Source of the DNA: Tranzscheliella williamsii
Lineage: Eukaryota > Basidiomycota > Ustilaginomycetes > Ustilaginales > Ustilaginaceae
Direction: 5' to 3'
Assembly: GCA_023212725.1 (NCBI GenBank)
Contig: JALBYF010000039.1
Span: forward strand, 62,001 to 126,000
DNA: 64,000 nt
Part shown: piece by piece, positions 40,251-49,653 of the stretch
How positions within the stretch are numbered: position 1 is the first letter of the stretch
How the letters are laid out: each line of letters opens with the position of its first letter
The notes under the pieces: generated by a model
What the model was told of the DNA's origin: nothing
Seen by the model: the letters and a program-made list of their open reading frames with translations, nothing else
Database searches by the model: none
Program-made: the position numbers and the translations under genes

Positions 40251-42293
40251 ATGTATCAGGCATCCTCAGCCAACTATACTTTTATCTCAAGGCCTGATAG
40301 CAGCTCTGAGCGCAGCACCTCTCACTATCACCATCATCACTTCACTGGTGTTCATAACGACGGCCAAGGCTGGCGTCTGAGATCAAGGCCAGGCTCGCAA
40401 ACCAAGCCACGACCGAGGCCTACGCCCATACAGATCCCCGGTTGCGATTTGCACCACTCTGTCGCTCAGCTCTATCTGCGTACTTTGCCTTTCTTTGACG
40501 GCGTCGTGGCAAAACAACCCGCTCCTGGAAGAAAGAGAAGGCAGCGTACGAAAGACGGTGTGGACAGTACAACGACCGCGACGCATCCTCACGAATCTTC
40601 TAGCGTAGTCGCCATGCCAGCTTTGCTTCCCTCTGCAGCCACGCAGCCGAGCGACGGCACCGCTGCTGCCAGCCTCTCAAAATCGCCAACAGTGCTTGAT
40701 CCCAATACCACTTTTTATCACTCGCAGACTCAGCCTTTGCCTGCGCTGTCAGGTACTGATGACAGCACGTCTGCCTCATCAACCTCCTCTAATTCCCGCA
40801 CAGTGCGACAAGTCACATCAACCGACCTTCGTACATGGCTAGCGTCGTCCATGTCGGCGATGTACAGAAAGGAGGTGCCCTTGTATGGCGATTTGATCTC
40901 GATTATTTCCGAGGTGAACAGCGATTGCATTGTGCGTTCCCCAAGCACCATCTCAGATTCTGAGATCTCAAGGCTTCACGTAGAACGACACGGCGCTATC
41001 CGAGTAGGCACCACAGAGGAGTTGTCTCTTCTGTCCCGTATCTTCCGAGTTTTTGGGATGAGACCGGTCGGTTATTACGATCTCTGGAAATATGCAGGCC
41101 TGCCCATTCATGCAACCGCTTTCCGTCCTGTTGGCGTCAATGAGCTTGAGATGAATCCTTTCAGAATCTTCTGCAGCCTGCTGCGACTGGATCTGATTAC
41201 GGATCAAACGACACGCAAGCTGGCAGAAAGCCTCCTCGCAAAACGCAGCATCGTATCAAACAGATGTCTCGAACTTCTGCAGCGCGCCGAAGCTGGCAGT
41301 AACGGTAGAGAAGAAATTGATGGTTTGGATCGCCAGGAATCGCTCGAATTTGTCGATGCCGTTGTCGATATTTTTGCATGGCATTCTGAGACCCCGGTAT
41401 CGTTGGAGCAGTATTCTCTACTGGCCAAGACGCACCCACTGGTGGCCGACATTGTCTCCTTCAGGGGTCCGCATATCAACCATCTCACACCAAGGACGCT
41501 AGACATCGACCAAGTACAGCAAACAATGATCCGTCGCGGTATTGACGCCAAGGATGTTGTTGAGGGCCCACCCAGGCGCCTTTGTCCCATCTATCTTCGC
41601 CAAACGAGCTTCCACGCCCTTAGCGAGAAAGTAACCTTCGTTGGCAGCAAAGGCGAAAAACATGGCAAAGTGGAAGGCAAACACAAGGCTCGGTTTGGCG
41701 AGATCGAGGCCAGGGGTCAAGCGCTGACTCGCAAGGGTGCTGAGCTGTACGATGAATTATTGGCTCGGGCGCTCACCCGTCGAAAGCAGCTAGAACTACA
41801 ACGTGGGCGTAAACTCTCCGCTGAGCAACACGAAGAGATTCTGCATGCGACATTCGAGCAAGGGTTCCCGGACGACTTGGGAGACATTCGAAAACAAGGC
41901 CTCGGGTACTTCATGTTCCAAATCAAAGACCACGAGCTCGCTCGAAAGCTTGTAGCGGCACGGAAGCCAGCCGCGGCATCGCTAGAGCAGCTTGTAAAAG
42001 AAGGTGCTGTTGAAGCACATCCGATCACATATGAAGATTTCCTACCAGCGTCCGCGGCGGGAATCTTCCAGAGCAACCTGCCGCAACAAGAGCTGAAAGG
42101 TGAGGATGACGAAGAGGAGAAAGGAGAGAGTAAGGTTGAAACGGAAGGAGAAGCGCGAGCCAGGTTGGAGCAAGCAGTGGGGGGCCAGATCTTGGACTAT
42201 TTTGAGCTGTACGAGGAACAGCAGCAACAAAGTCTGAACAACCTTGCAACTTCTCTTGGCACCAACTTCGGTGACTCCACCGGGAATCTGTAG
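40251..42293 (+). CDS. DUF1338-family 2-oxoadipate dioxygenase/decarboxylase (HglS/YdcJ type)
   Basis: Fe(II)-dependent enzyme of a family shown in bacteria (HglS) and plants to convert 2-oxoadipate to D-2-hydroxyglutarate with loss of CO2; here inferred. The protein is 680 aa from 40251, but residues 1-130 are low-complexity with a His run, and an in-frame ATG at 40614 (MPALLPSA) may be the true start. The conserved region begins STDLRTWLASSMSAMYRKEVPLYGDL. Candidate metal ligands are H247 (ERHGAIRVG), H408/H411 (PHINHLTPR) and E484 or E486 (GEIEARG), a spacing like that of the family. Also family-typical are GMRPVGYYDL and ALTRKGAELYDELL. The C-terminal 80 residues are acidic and Gln-rich. 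It pairs with the ALDH7 gene upstream. Confidence 0.87.
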   Translation: MYQASSANYTFISRPDSSSERSTSHYHHHHFTGVHNDGQGWRLRSRPGSQTKPRPRPTPIQIPGCDLHHSVAQLYLRTLPFFDGVVAKQPAPGRKRRQRTKDGVDSTTTATHPHESSSVVAMPALLPSAATQPSDGTAAASLSKSPTVLDPNTTFYHSQTQPLPALSGTDDSTSASSTSSNSRTVRQVTSTDLRTWLASSMSAMYRKEVPLYGDLISIISEVNSDCIVRSPSTISDSEISRLHVERHGAIRVGTTEELSLLSRIFRVFGMRPVGYYDLWKYAGLPIHATAFRPVGVNELEMNPFRIFCSLLRLDLITDQTTRKLAESLLAKRSIVSNRCLELLQRAEAGSNGREEIDGLDRQESLEFVDAVVDIFAWHSETPVSLEQYSLLAKTHPLVADIVSFRGPHINHLTPRTLDIDQVQQTMIRRGIDAKDVVEGPPRRLCPIYLRQTSFHALSEKVTFVGSKGEKHGKVEGKHKARFGEIEARGQALTRKGAELYDELLARALTRRKQLELQRGRKLSAEQHEEILHATFEQGFPDDLGDIRKQGLGYFMFQIKDHELARKLVAARKPAAASLEQLVKEGAVEAHPITYEDFLPASAAGIFQSNLPQQELKGEDDEEEKGESKVETEGEARARLEQAVGGQILDYFELYEEQQQQSLNNLATSLGTNFGDSTGNL

Positions 42294-43511
42294 CGCTCTC
42301 TAACCTCACAATGTCTGCTATCCAATCTAGGATGTTGATACGCTTCAAACGGGATCTCAGCCGAACAAAGACGCCAGGTTGGTCTGCCACAAGAACTTGC
42401 TACCGGCGGGTGAGTGTGCTATCTATAGTCAGGGTCCCTGTCACGGTGCGATGCGTCATAGATAAAGTGCGTGCTTGGACGAAAGGAGTGAGTGGGGTAG
42501 TCAGTATCACTGCTGGAGCTCATGCATGCTCGGTCGAGAATGCATATCCAGCGGGATCCACTACCAATTACTGTGACTGTGTAGGATAGCGATGTCACGG
42601 TCGAGCTTCCGGCTGCGGTGATAGATAACATCGATTCACGGTTCTGATAGTAGGCCAGTCGAACTCCACGGCCGAAAAGCAGCAGCGTTCGTTGACCTCT
42701 GCGCCATCCATGTTAGCAAGCCACACGGGCGTGATTGTGAAGTGTGCAGTGTGATTTGGCAGACCCTCCGTGATTGGCAGATGCTGATCCTTATCTGCTG
42801 CTTCCCTCGGGATCTCGGCCGTCGTTGCTATCGAGCCGTACGGGTTGTCACACAGTTACAAATGGTCTGAAATCCTCAATTACAACGGGTTCAACACACC
42901 GGTTCCCGTCAAATGAAGGCCGAATACAGTACCATGAATTGGGCGCTCCTGATTGGCCCCGCGTATGTATTGCGGGGAGTAGAATAGCGTCTATAGATAA
43001 GGACTCACCTCGCGTGCTCCACTTCCACGTCCAGCTTGGCAATGATAGCAAGCCTGACCCTATCGAGCGAACTGCCTTCTTGCCCGACGGACGAGCGAAC
43101 GCTTCTGCCTCGCCCCTTGGTTCGCTTCTATCTTCGGCAGCGTGCCTCATTGTAGCAAGGAATCGCCGCGACATTATCTCTGCTTGTAGCAGGCAGCAAG
43201 CTGTCACAAGTTATCTTCCATACGTCGCCGGCACTTCTTCGTGGCCTGCCCACTTCCATGTGACAATGTAACGCCACAGCTCTTCCTCTCCTTTCCTATC
43301 AATCGCTCCACTGGAAACTGCAGTGCAGGTGTACTTAAGAGACCTCTTTGTCAGTTACTACTCCCTTTACCCCGTACTTCGCCCGCCTCAGCCGCCTCAC
43401 ACGACAAAGAAGCACACTCGGCCGCCGAATCAGCCTTGTACGGGTTCCGTGACGGGTCAACAATCCTCCCATCTTTCTCCTTCTCACCTACAGCACAATA
43501 CTAGTCAACAG
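42294..43511. other. Intergenic region upstream of the NCS1 permease
   Basis: 1.2 kb with no recognisable gene. An ORF of 92 codons begins 18 nt after the upstream stop, and a 119-codon ORF lies on the minus strand at 42848-43207; neither has a domain. The last 150 nt before the permease are C/T-rich leader. GATA-type sequences (AGATAAG near 42999) occur, compatible with nitrogen control but not proof of it. Confidence 0.45.
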
Positions 43512-45248
43512 ATGACCGCCATGTGGTCCAGGATCATCCAAGCGGCCTCCATTGGAGGCTCCGAGCGCCGTCCCGGCGAGAAGTGGTCGGCCGCTATGTT
43601 GCGCAACGCTGACCTGCTTCCTGTTCCTCCCGAGCGTAGAACGTGGGGCTGGATGAATTTCGCCGCCTTCTGGATCTCCGACGGCCTCAACCTGAACACT
43701 TTCATGATTGCTTCCACTGCCGTTTCCGCTGGTCTCACCTGGTCTCAGGCGTGGGCGGCTATTATTGTCGGCTACTTTGTTGTCGCTTTCCTCGTCGTCA
43801 TCACCGCCAGAATCGGCGCTGTCTACCATATCTCTTTCCCTATCCTGGCGCGAAGCACGTTCGGCGTCTGGGGTGCCATCTGGCCTATCATCAACCGTTC
43901 TGCTATGGCTTGCATCTGGTACGGTGTCCAGTCTTACATCGGCGGCCAGTGTGTCACACTGGTTCTCAGATCCCTTTTTCCGTCTTACAACAACATCAAG
44001 AACGGTCTGCCCGAATCGGCTGGCGTCACTACTCGAGATTTCCTCAGTTTCTTCCTGTTTTCGTTGATCTCGTTGCCCCTCGTGTGCCTACACCCGTCGC
44101 AGGTTCGATACTTTTTCAACATCAAGTCCATCGTTGTCCCGATCGCCGCCATTGCCTTTTTCGCGTGGTCCATCGTTGACGCCAAAGGCCTCGGACCCAT
44201 TGTTCATCAGCCATCCAAACTGAAAGGTTCTGTTTTCGGTTGGCAGTTTGTGGCATCTCTAATGTCGTGCATATCCAACATGGCCACACTGGTGCTCAAC
44301 ATTCCCGATCTTTCTCGAATGGCCAAAAACACTCGCTCTGTCACCTGGTCTCAGATCATTGCCATTCCGCTCACTTTTTCCTTGACCTCCTTCATCGGTA
44401 TCATTATTGCCTCTTCCTCCACGGTCATTTACGGCAAGACCATTTGGAATCCTGTTGACCTGCTCGGAGCAAGGCTCGACATTGAGCCACACGATTCGGG
44501 CGAACGAGCAGGCGTATTCTTTATCGCTTTCGCTTTCATCATCGGTCAAATTGGTGTCAATATTGCTGCCAACTCGCTTTCTGCTGGACATGACCTGGCT
44601 GCTCTCTGTCCTCGGTTCATCAACATTCGAAGAGGCTCGTTGGTCGCCGCTGCGGTGGGATTCGCCATGTGTCCTTGGAATTTGCTCAAAGACGCGAACA
44701 ACTTTTCCACCTACTTGTCCGCCTATTCGCTCTTCCTATCGTCCATCAGCGGCACGATGCTGGCAGACTACTACATCGTCCGACGAGGTCTGCTCGACAT
44801 GCCAAGCCTTTTCTCTGCGTCATCGGGCAAGACTGATCCGACCGAACCGCACATGTACCACTACACGGCCGGGATCAATTGGCGAGCTTTCGCTTCCTAT
44901 TTCGCTGGTATCGCAATGACCGTCACCGGCTTTGCTGGCGTGCTCGGAGCAGAGGTTTCGACCACAGCGAACCGGATGTACATCATTGCCTACCCGATCG
45001 GATTCCTCGTTTCAGGCCTAGTCTACACGCTGATTTGCCAAGCATTCCCTGTTGAGGGCGGTGTATCCTTGACGGCTCACCGACAACTCCTAGAACCCGA
45101 ATCCTGGGAGGCTGACTCTTGGGAGGGCCAGGCAACGCACGGAGCGCCGATCAGCCCGGACATGGAGAAATCCTCTACGGTCTCGCAAGACAAGGATCAG
45201 CCCAGTCGCCAGCAGCTCTCCGACACCGAATACTACTTGCAGAAGTGA
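43512..45248 (+). CDS. NCS1-family permease, uracil/allantoin (Fur) type
   Basis: Plasma-membrane nucleobase or allantoin/cation symporter, 578 aa from ATG 43512 (MTAMWSRII); the frame is open to 43323. Fur-type NCS1 motifs are clear: NADLLPVPPERRTWGWMNFAAFWISDGLNLNTFMIAST, ITARIGAVYHISFPILARSTFGVWG, the transport-path GQIGVNIAANSLSAGHDLAALCPRFINIRRG, and NNFSTYLSAYSLFLSSISGTMLADYY. About twelve membrane segments are present. The substrate (uracil, allantoin, uridine or thiamine) cannot be decided from sequence alone. The cytosolic tail is acidic with Lys residues, as in permeases regulated by ubiquitylation. It is a single exon. Confidence 0.9.
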   Translation: MTAMWSRIIQAASIGGSERRPGEKWSAAMLRNADLLPVPPERRTWGWMNFAAFWISDGLNLNTFMIASTAVSAGLTWSQAWAAIIVGYFVVAFLVVITARIGAVYHISFPILARSTFGVWGAIWPIINRSAMACIWYGVQSYIGGQCVTLVLRSLFPSYNNIKNGLPESAGVTTRDFLSFFLFSLISLPLVCLHPSQVRYFFNIKSIVVPIAAIAFFAWSIVDAKGLGPIVHQPSKLKGSVFGWQFVASLMSCISNMATLVLNIPDLSRMAKNTRSVTWSQIIAIPLTFSLTSFIGIIIASSSTVIYGKTIWNPVDLLGARLDIEPHDSGERAGVFFIAFAFIIGQIGVNIAANSLSAGHDLAALCPRFINIRRGSLVAAAVGFAMCPWNLLKDANNFSTYLSAYSLFLSSISGTMLADYYIVRRGLLDMPSLFSASSGKTDPTEPHMYHYTAGINWRAFASYFAGIAMTVTGFAGVLGAEVSTTANRMYIIAYPIGFLVSGLVYTLICQAFPVEGGVSLTAHRQLLEPESWEADSWEGQATHGAPISPDMEKSSTVSQDKDQPSRQQLSDTEYYLQK

Positions 45249-46036
45249 CCGAACCTCCTCCCGTCGTTTCCGGCTTTCCTATGTGCGCTGGGTAGCAATC
45301 GAGAGTCTCCTGCGCAAGCTTGTCTATACCTGGCAAAACCATGCGTTTTGCTTTTCACTGTATTTGTATCTTAAACGTATGTTGTCACTGCAATGCTCTC
45401 ATCGCCATGCCCGGCCTCGATGCATAACTAGCCTGGACGTTGCCCATCTTGCTGCCAAGCCTTGGCCCCGATGTGAAATGCAGTAGTGGCGTTTGGCAAT
45501 AAGGTCTGCGTGCTGCCAGCATGGTCCCTCGCGGGTGCCGAATCGGGAGCGATGCGCCGCTGGCCTGATTTGTGCATGCGTTGGTTTTGTCGAGACAGAT
45601 TAACAAAAAACACGCGATTTTCGGCGGGCAGGTTCGAATATCACGCCAGCCTGCTTTTAGCCAGTCAGTTTCTAGTCATTATTATGCGTGGGTTCGCTCT
45701 GGGCGCCACTCTGAATTGTCACTTTCTAAAAGTCGATAGTGCGCGAGATTTGATGCGATCCTATTCGAAAGCAGCATATATTAATAATGCAGCGTTGAAA
45801 TTCGGACCTAATGGCTGCACAACCGCCCATCTTTTTGCTGATCTTCCCGAAGAAACACAATTCAACACACGCACTCACGCACTCGCACGCGTTCGAAGCG
45901 CTAGCTACCAAGCGACCTTCTCCCGTTACCAAGCACATCCTCGTCCTTGCTTGCCGCCTCCTTCCTACTCGAGACCCACCATCTACCTGCCTTCAGCTCG
46001 ACTGGTGTGCCGTGTATTGCACGCTTTGTTTCCATC
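45249..46036. other. Intergenic region upstream of ERG11
   Basis: 788 nt holding the permease 3' end and the ERG11 promoter. An AT-rich patch (ATATTAATAATGC) lies at about 45777-45789. A sequence ATCACGCCAG at 45640-45649 is close to the sterol-regulatory-element consensus but differs from it. Nothing is certain. Confidence 0.4.
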
Positions 46037-47695
46037 ATGGGTGGCCCAACGATCACGGCGTCGTCGTCCATTGTGGACCAGCTCTTTACAGCTACGCCCC
46101 TCGCCACCTCCTCTTCCAGCGTCAAGGCAGCCGTTCTCGTCGCCCTGCTGCCTATCCTTGCCGTCATCGTGAATGTCGCACAGCAGCTGCTCCTGCCCAA
46201 GCCCAAGAATCTGCCCCCTGTCGTCTTCCACTTCGTTCCCATCATCGGATCGGCTGTCACCTACGGCATGGATCCGTACAAGTTCTTCTTTGACTGCCGC
46301 GACAAGTACGGCGATGTTTTCACCTTTATCCTTCTCGGACGTAAGGTGACGGTGGCACTGGGGCCCAAGGGAAGCAACTTTATCTTCAACGGCAGGCACC
46401 AGCAGATCACGGCCGAAGATGCCTACACCCATCTCACCACGCCTGTCTTCGGAAAGGAGGTCGTCTACGACGTACCCAATAGCGTCTTTATGGAGCAGAA
46501 GAAGTTCGTCAAGGTCGGCCTCAGCGTCGACAATTTCAAGGCCTACGTCCCGCAGATCGTCAACGAGGTGCAGGAGTACATCAAGACCGACTCGCGCTTT
46601 GCCCCTATCCAGGAGGGCTCCAAGACACTCACTGTCGACATCTTCCAGGCTATGTCCGAGGTCATCATCCTGACGGCGAGCCGCACCCTGCAAGGCCGCG
46701 AGGTTCGCGAGGGTCTCGATAAGTCGTTTGCGCAGCTCTACCACGACCTCGACGGCGGTTTCACTCCGATCAACTTTGTTATCCCCAACCTGCCGCTGCC
46801 TAGCAATTTCAAGCGTGACCGTGCGCAGAAGAAGATGTCGCAGTTCTACCAGGACATTGTCACCCGACGCCGCAAAGACGGTATCATCTCGGCAGACGAG
46901 GAACACGACATGATCTCGGCGCTTATGGAGCAGAAGTACAAGAATGGACGCGAGTTGAACGGGCGCGAGATTGCGCACATGATGATTGCCCTGCTCATGG
47001 CTGGCCAGCACACGTCGTCTGCGACCGGAAGCTGGGCGCTGTTGAGGCTGGCGAGCCGTCCGGAGATCATTGAAGAGCTGTACGAGGAGCAGGTTAAGGT
47101 GTATGGCGACAAGGACGGCAAGCTGCGAGAGCTGGATTACGAGACGCAGAAGTCGTCGGTGCCGCTGCTGGATGCGGTTGTCAAGGAGACGCTGCGGCTG
47201 CATCCGCCGCTCCACTCGATCATGCGCTATGTCAAGGCGGACCTGACGGTGCCGGCGACGCTGGCGGCGCCGTCGGCCGACTCGACCTATGTAGTGCCGC
47301 GCGGGCACTATGTGCTGGCGGCGCCGGGAGTCAGCCAGGTGGACCCGCTGATCTGGCAGGAGGCGGCCCAGTTCGACCCGCACCGCTGGCTCGGCGCCGG
47401 CGCCAGCGCAATGCAGGACGCCGGCGACGAACAGGCCGACTTCGGCTTCGGCATGATCTCGACCGGCGGCAACAGCCCCTACCTCCCCTTCGGCGCCGGC
47501 CGCCACCGCTGCATCGGCGAGCAGTTCGCCTACCTCCAGATCGGCACCATCATCGCCACCATCGTCCGCACCTTCCGCTGGCGCCTCGACTCCAAATTCC
47601 CCGCCCCGGACTACCAGAGCATGGTCGTCCTCCCCACCCGCACCGACTCCCGCATCGTCCTCTCCCTCCGCGGCGACGCGCTCTCCTTCGAGTAG
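46037..47695 (+). CDS. ERG11: Sterol 14-alpha-demethylase (CYP51)
   Basis: ER-membrane P450 that removes the 14-alpha methyl group in ergosterol synthesis; the azole target. The protein is 552 aa from ATG 46037; the frame is open to 45947, but the extra 30 codons are probably leader. One N-terminal membrane helix at about 31-48. CYP51 motifs: GKEVVYDVPNSVFMEQKKF (SRS1), MIALLMAGQHTSSAT in helix I, KETLRLHPP (ExxR), and LPFGAGRHRCIGEQFA with heme-ligand C492. Y144 and K155 are the equivalents of two well-known binding-loop positions in Candida and carry the ordinary residues. The third residue of FGAGR is Ala where Candida has Gly. GC content climbs clearly in the last 550 nt. It converges on the OPY2-like gene. 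Confidence 0.97.
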   Translation: MGGPTITASSSIVDQLFTATPLATSSSSVKAAVLVALLPILAVIVNVAQQLLLPKPKNLPPVVFHFVPIIGSAVTYGMDPYKFFFDCRDKYGDVFTFILLGRKVTVALGPKGSNFIFNGRHQQITAEDAYTHLTTPVFGKEVVYDVPNSVFMEQKKFVKVGLSVDNFKAYVPQIVNEVQEYIKTDSRFAPIQEGSKTLTVDIFQAMSEVIILTASRTLQGREVREGLDKSFAQLYHDLDGGFTPINFVIPNLPLPSNFKRDRAQKKMSQFYQDIVTRRRKDGIISADEEHDMISALMEQKYKNGRELNGREIAHMMIALLMAGQHTSSATGSWALLRLASRPEIIEELYEEQVKVYGDKDGKLRELDYETQKSSVPLLDAVVKETLRLHPPLHSIMRYVKADLTVPATLAAPSADSTYVVPRGHYVLAAPGVSQVDPLIWQEAAQFDPHRWLGAGASAMQDAGDEQADFGFGMISTGGNSPYLPFGAGRHRCIGEQFAYLQIGTIIATIVRTFRWRLDSKFPAPDYQSMVVLPTRTDSRIVLSLRGDALSFE

Positions 47696-47856
47696 ATCCC
47701 AGCCTACCCCACCCCTACCACCTGTACATACGCACGCACACGAACATAGGCCCGCGAGTGACCACGATAGGTATTAATAAGCACAACAAACCTGCGTTCG
47801 TAAGCACAGCAACCATACAGCGTCGTAGAAGCAAGGAGGGAAGGGGAAGCGCGGGA

Positions 47857-49653
47857 TTACTTGAAGCCGTCGACGCGGCGGAGGGCGTCGTCGGGGAGCG
47901 GGTCCGAGCTGGTAAAGTCGAAGGGGAACTGGCCGAGGCTGAGGCCGCCGATGGAGGTGCGGGGCTCGGCGTCGATGGTGCCGGGATGCGCGCGCGCCGG
48001 GTCGCGGAACGGGTCCTGCCCGCGCACGCCCATGTCTGAGTCGGTCGAGCCTGGCTCGCGCAACGAGCCGAGCCACGAGGTCCGGTCCACCGCATCGCTC
48101 GGCGAGTTCTGCTCCGGCGGCGCCCCCAGCGACGGCCCAAACGGATCCTCCCCAAACGGAATCCCCAGCGTCGAACTCGACACCGCCGAGAAGCGGCTCG
48201 ACGGACTGGATCCGCTCCCTGCCTGGAAGCGGTTGGCAGGAGGCGGCAGCAGGTCTGCCCCATCCGCGTCGCCTTCCTCGCCAAGAGGATCCTGGAAAGG
48301 GTCGCTGCCATTCTCGCCGGCGGGCTGCTTGTCGCATGTGCCGGCCTCACGATCCTTCTTGCGCAGGCTGGGCACCTTAACGAGCTGTGCCTTGCCACCG
48401 TTGCCCAGCTGAACCCTCCGGATGCCTTCCGCCGTCACCGGTGTGATGACCTGTGGCGCCGAGAGCACGTAAGAGAGGCTGACAGAGTGGGCGGAACCGA
48501 TAGTGTTGACCGTGGCAGATGAGAGACGATTCTCGGAGCGGCCATACGGACCCAACTGAGACAAGCTTTGGACGGGATCAATCGACATGAACTCGTACGG
48601 TGCAGCAGCAGGAGCGGTGGCTGGCTCGGCGGCCGTGCTGGTCGTGGACGAGCCAGAAAGCGGCGAAGGCGTAGTGGGTAGATGCTGCTGAGCGTCGCTA
48701 CCGGGCAAACGCAGGTTGAGGTCCGGTGCACGGACGGGACGGATGGGGCCTTGGCGGCCGGTATTGACCTGGATGACAGGTGCGCCCGTGGCGCGATGGG
48801 CGGCAGAGGGGAGAGTGAGGCCCAGAGCGCCGTGAGCGTCGTTGCGGTGCGCGCTGCTGTCATTGAGTGGACTGGCTGCAGAAGGTTTGAAAGCAATGGG
48901 AATGATGTTGTGGGAACCGATGCTGGTGCCGGAGCCAATGCTGATCCTGGGACCGGCTCCGCCATGAAAAGACAAAGCCTTGGATCTGTTGGAAGCTCGC
49001 TTGCCTCCATACCGACTGGCATTGTCCTCATCTTCTTCTTCCTCCTCGGCGCCTTCAGTGATACGAGAGAGATGAGTGGCGGCGCCAAAGGACCTCCTCC
49101 GCTGCAGGGTAGGCTCGGCCTGCGAGCCCGTGATTCTATGGTCTGCTAGTACGCCGGTGACCTGGGTATATTCGGTATCGTCGTCTACCAAGTCAGGATT
49201 CTGAACAAATGCAGACGAGCGCGGGCTGGTGCCAAGATGGTGAACGCCATGAGCGGATTTGGGTGCGCCGTCGCCAAGCTGAAGGGTGACGGCCTCTTTC
49301 TCGGTGCGAAGCTTTTCTCGTCTATCCATACTATGTTCTTGAAGAGCAATGCGCCTTCTTTGGTCTCTGCGCTTCTTCCAGAACCAGAAGAGAGCGGCCG
49401 AGACGGCAATAATGACGAGAGCAGCCAGGCCCCCACCAAGGGCCGACTTGCCATTGGAGGAAGAAGAAGACGAGGGCGATGAATACCCGGGAATGGCAAC
49501 GCACTTGTTGACGGGGCAATCTTGGCAAGAACTACGGAAAATCTGCTGACATTGTTGCCCTTCCGCGCAGACAGGACAAGGAGCTATGTTGTCGCAGACG
49601 GCGCATGCGTCACGTTTCTTGAAGATAAAGGAGGTCGGCTGGGAAGGCGACAT
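47857..49653 (-). CDS. OPY2: Opy2-like membrane anchor (HOG pathway)
   Basis: Single-pass plasma-membrane protein of 598 aa. The N-terminal extracellular part has eight Cys in the Opy2 pattern (C17, C20, C26, C29, C35, C43, C46, C51; CAVC..CPVC..C..C..CPVNKC). It is followed by a Ser-rich stalk, one membrane helix (about 72-92) and a basic stop-transfer FWKKRRDQRRR. There is no N-terminal signal peptide, so the single helix acts as a reverse signal anchor, as in yeast Opy2, which recruits Ste50/Ste11 for osmostress signalling (role inferred). The long cytosolic tail is Ser/Pro-rich and acidic and contains three DPF tripeptides (near 48298, 48148 and 48016). It lies downstream of, and on the same strand as, the lipoate-ligase gene. 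Confidence 0.8.
   Translation of the reverse strand: MSPSQPTSFIFKKRDACAVCDNIAPCPVCAEGQQCQQIFRSSCQDCPVNKCVAIPGYSSPSSSSSSNGKSALGGGLAALVIIAVSAALFWFWKKRRDQRRRIALQEHSMDRREKLRTEKEAVTLQLGDGAPKSAHGVHHLGTSPRSSAFVQNPDLVDDDTEYTQVTGVLADHRITGSQAEPTLQRRRSFGAATHLSRITEGAEEEEEDEDNASRYGGKRASNRSKALSFHGGAGPRISIGSGTSIGSHNIIPIAFKPSAASPLNDSSAHRNDAHGALGLTLPSAAHRATGAPVIQVNTGRQGPIRPVRAPDLNLRLPGSDAQQHLPTTPSPLSGSSTTSTAAEPATAPAAAPYEFMSIDPVQSLSQLGPYGRSENRLSSATVNTIGSAHSVSLSYVLSAPQVITPVTAEGIRRVQLGNGGKAQLVKVPSLRKKDREAGTCDKQPAGENGSDPFQDPLGEEGDADGADLLPPPANRFQAGSGSSPSSRFSAVSSSTLGIPFGEDPFGPSLGAPPEQNSPSDAVDRTSWLGSLREPGSTDSDMGVRGQDPFRDPARAHPGTIDAEPRTSIGGLSLGQFPFDFTSSDPLPDDALRRVDGFK

Noticed and set aside
30440..42293. Amino-acid permease as part of the ALDH7/DUF1338 lysine module
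   Set aside because: It is 5 kb away, with WASP, PIG-Y-like and U2SURP genes in between; nothing in the sequence links them.
45560..45655. Possible tRNA because of a GGTTCGAATAT T-loop-like sequence
   Set aside because: No matching acceptor, D or anticodon stems could be folded by eye.
45983..47506. 507-codon ORF antisense to ERG11
   Set aside because: Low-complexity Arg/Val/Leu translation, opposite a clear CYP51. High-GC third positions leave the complementary frame open.
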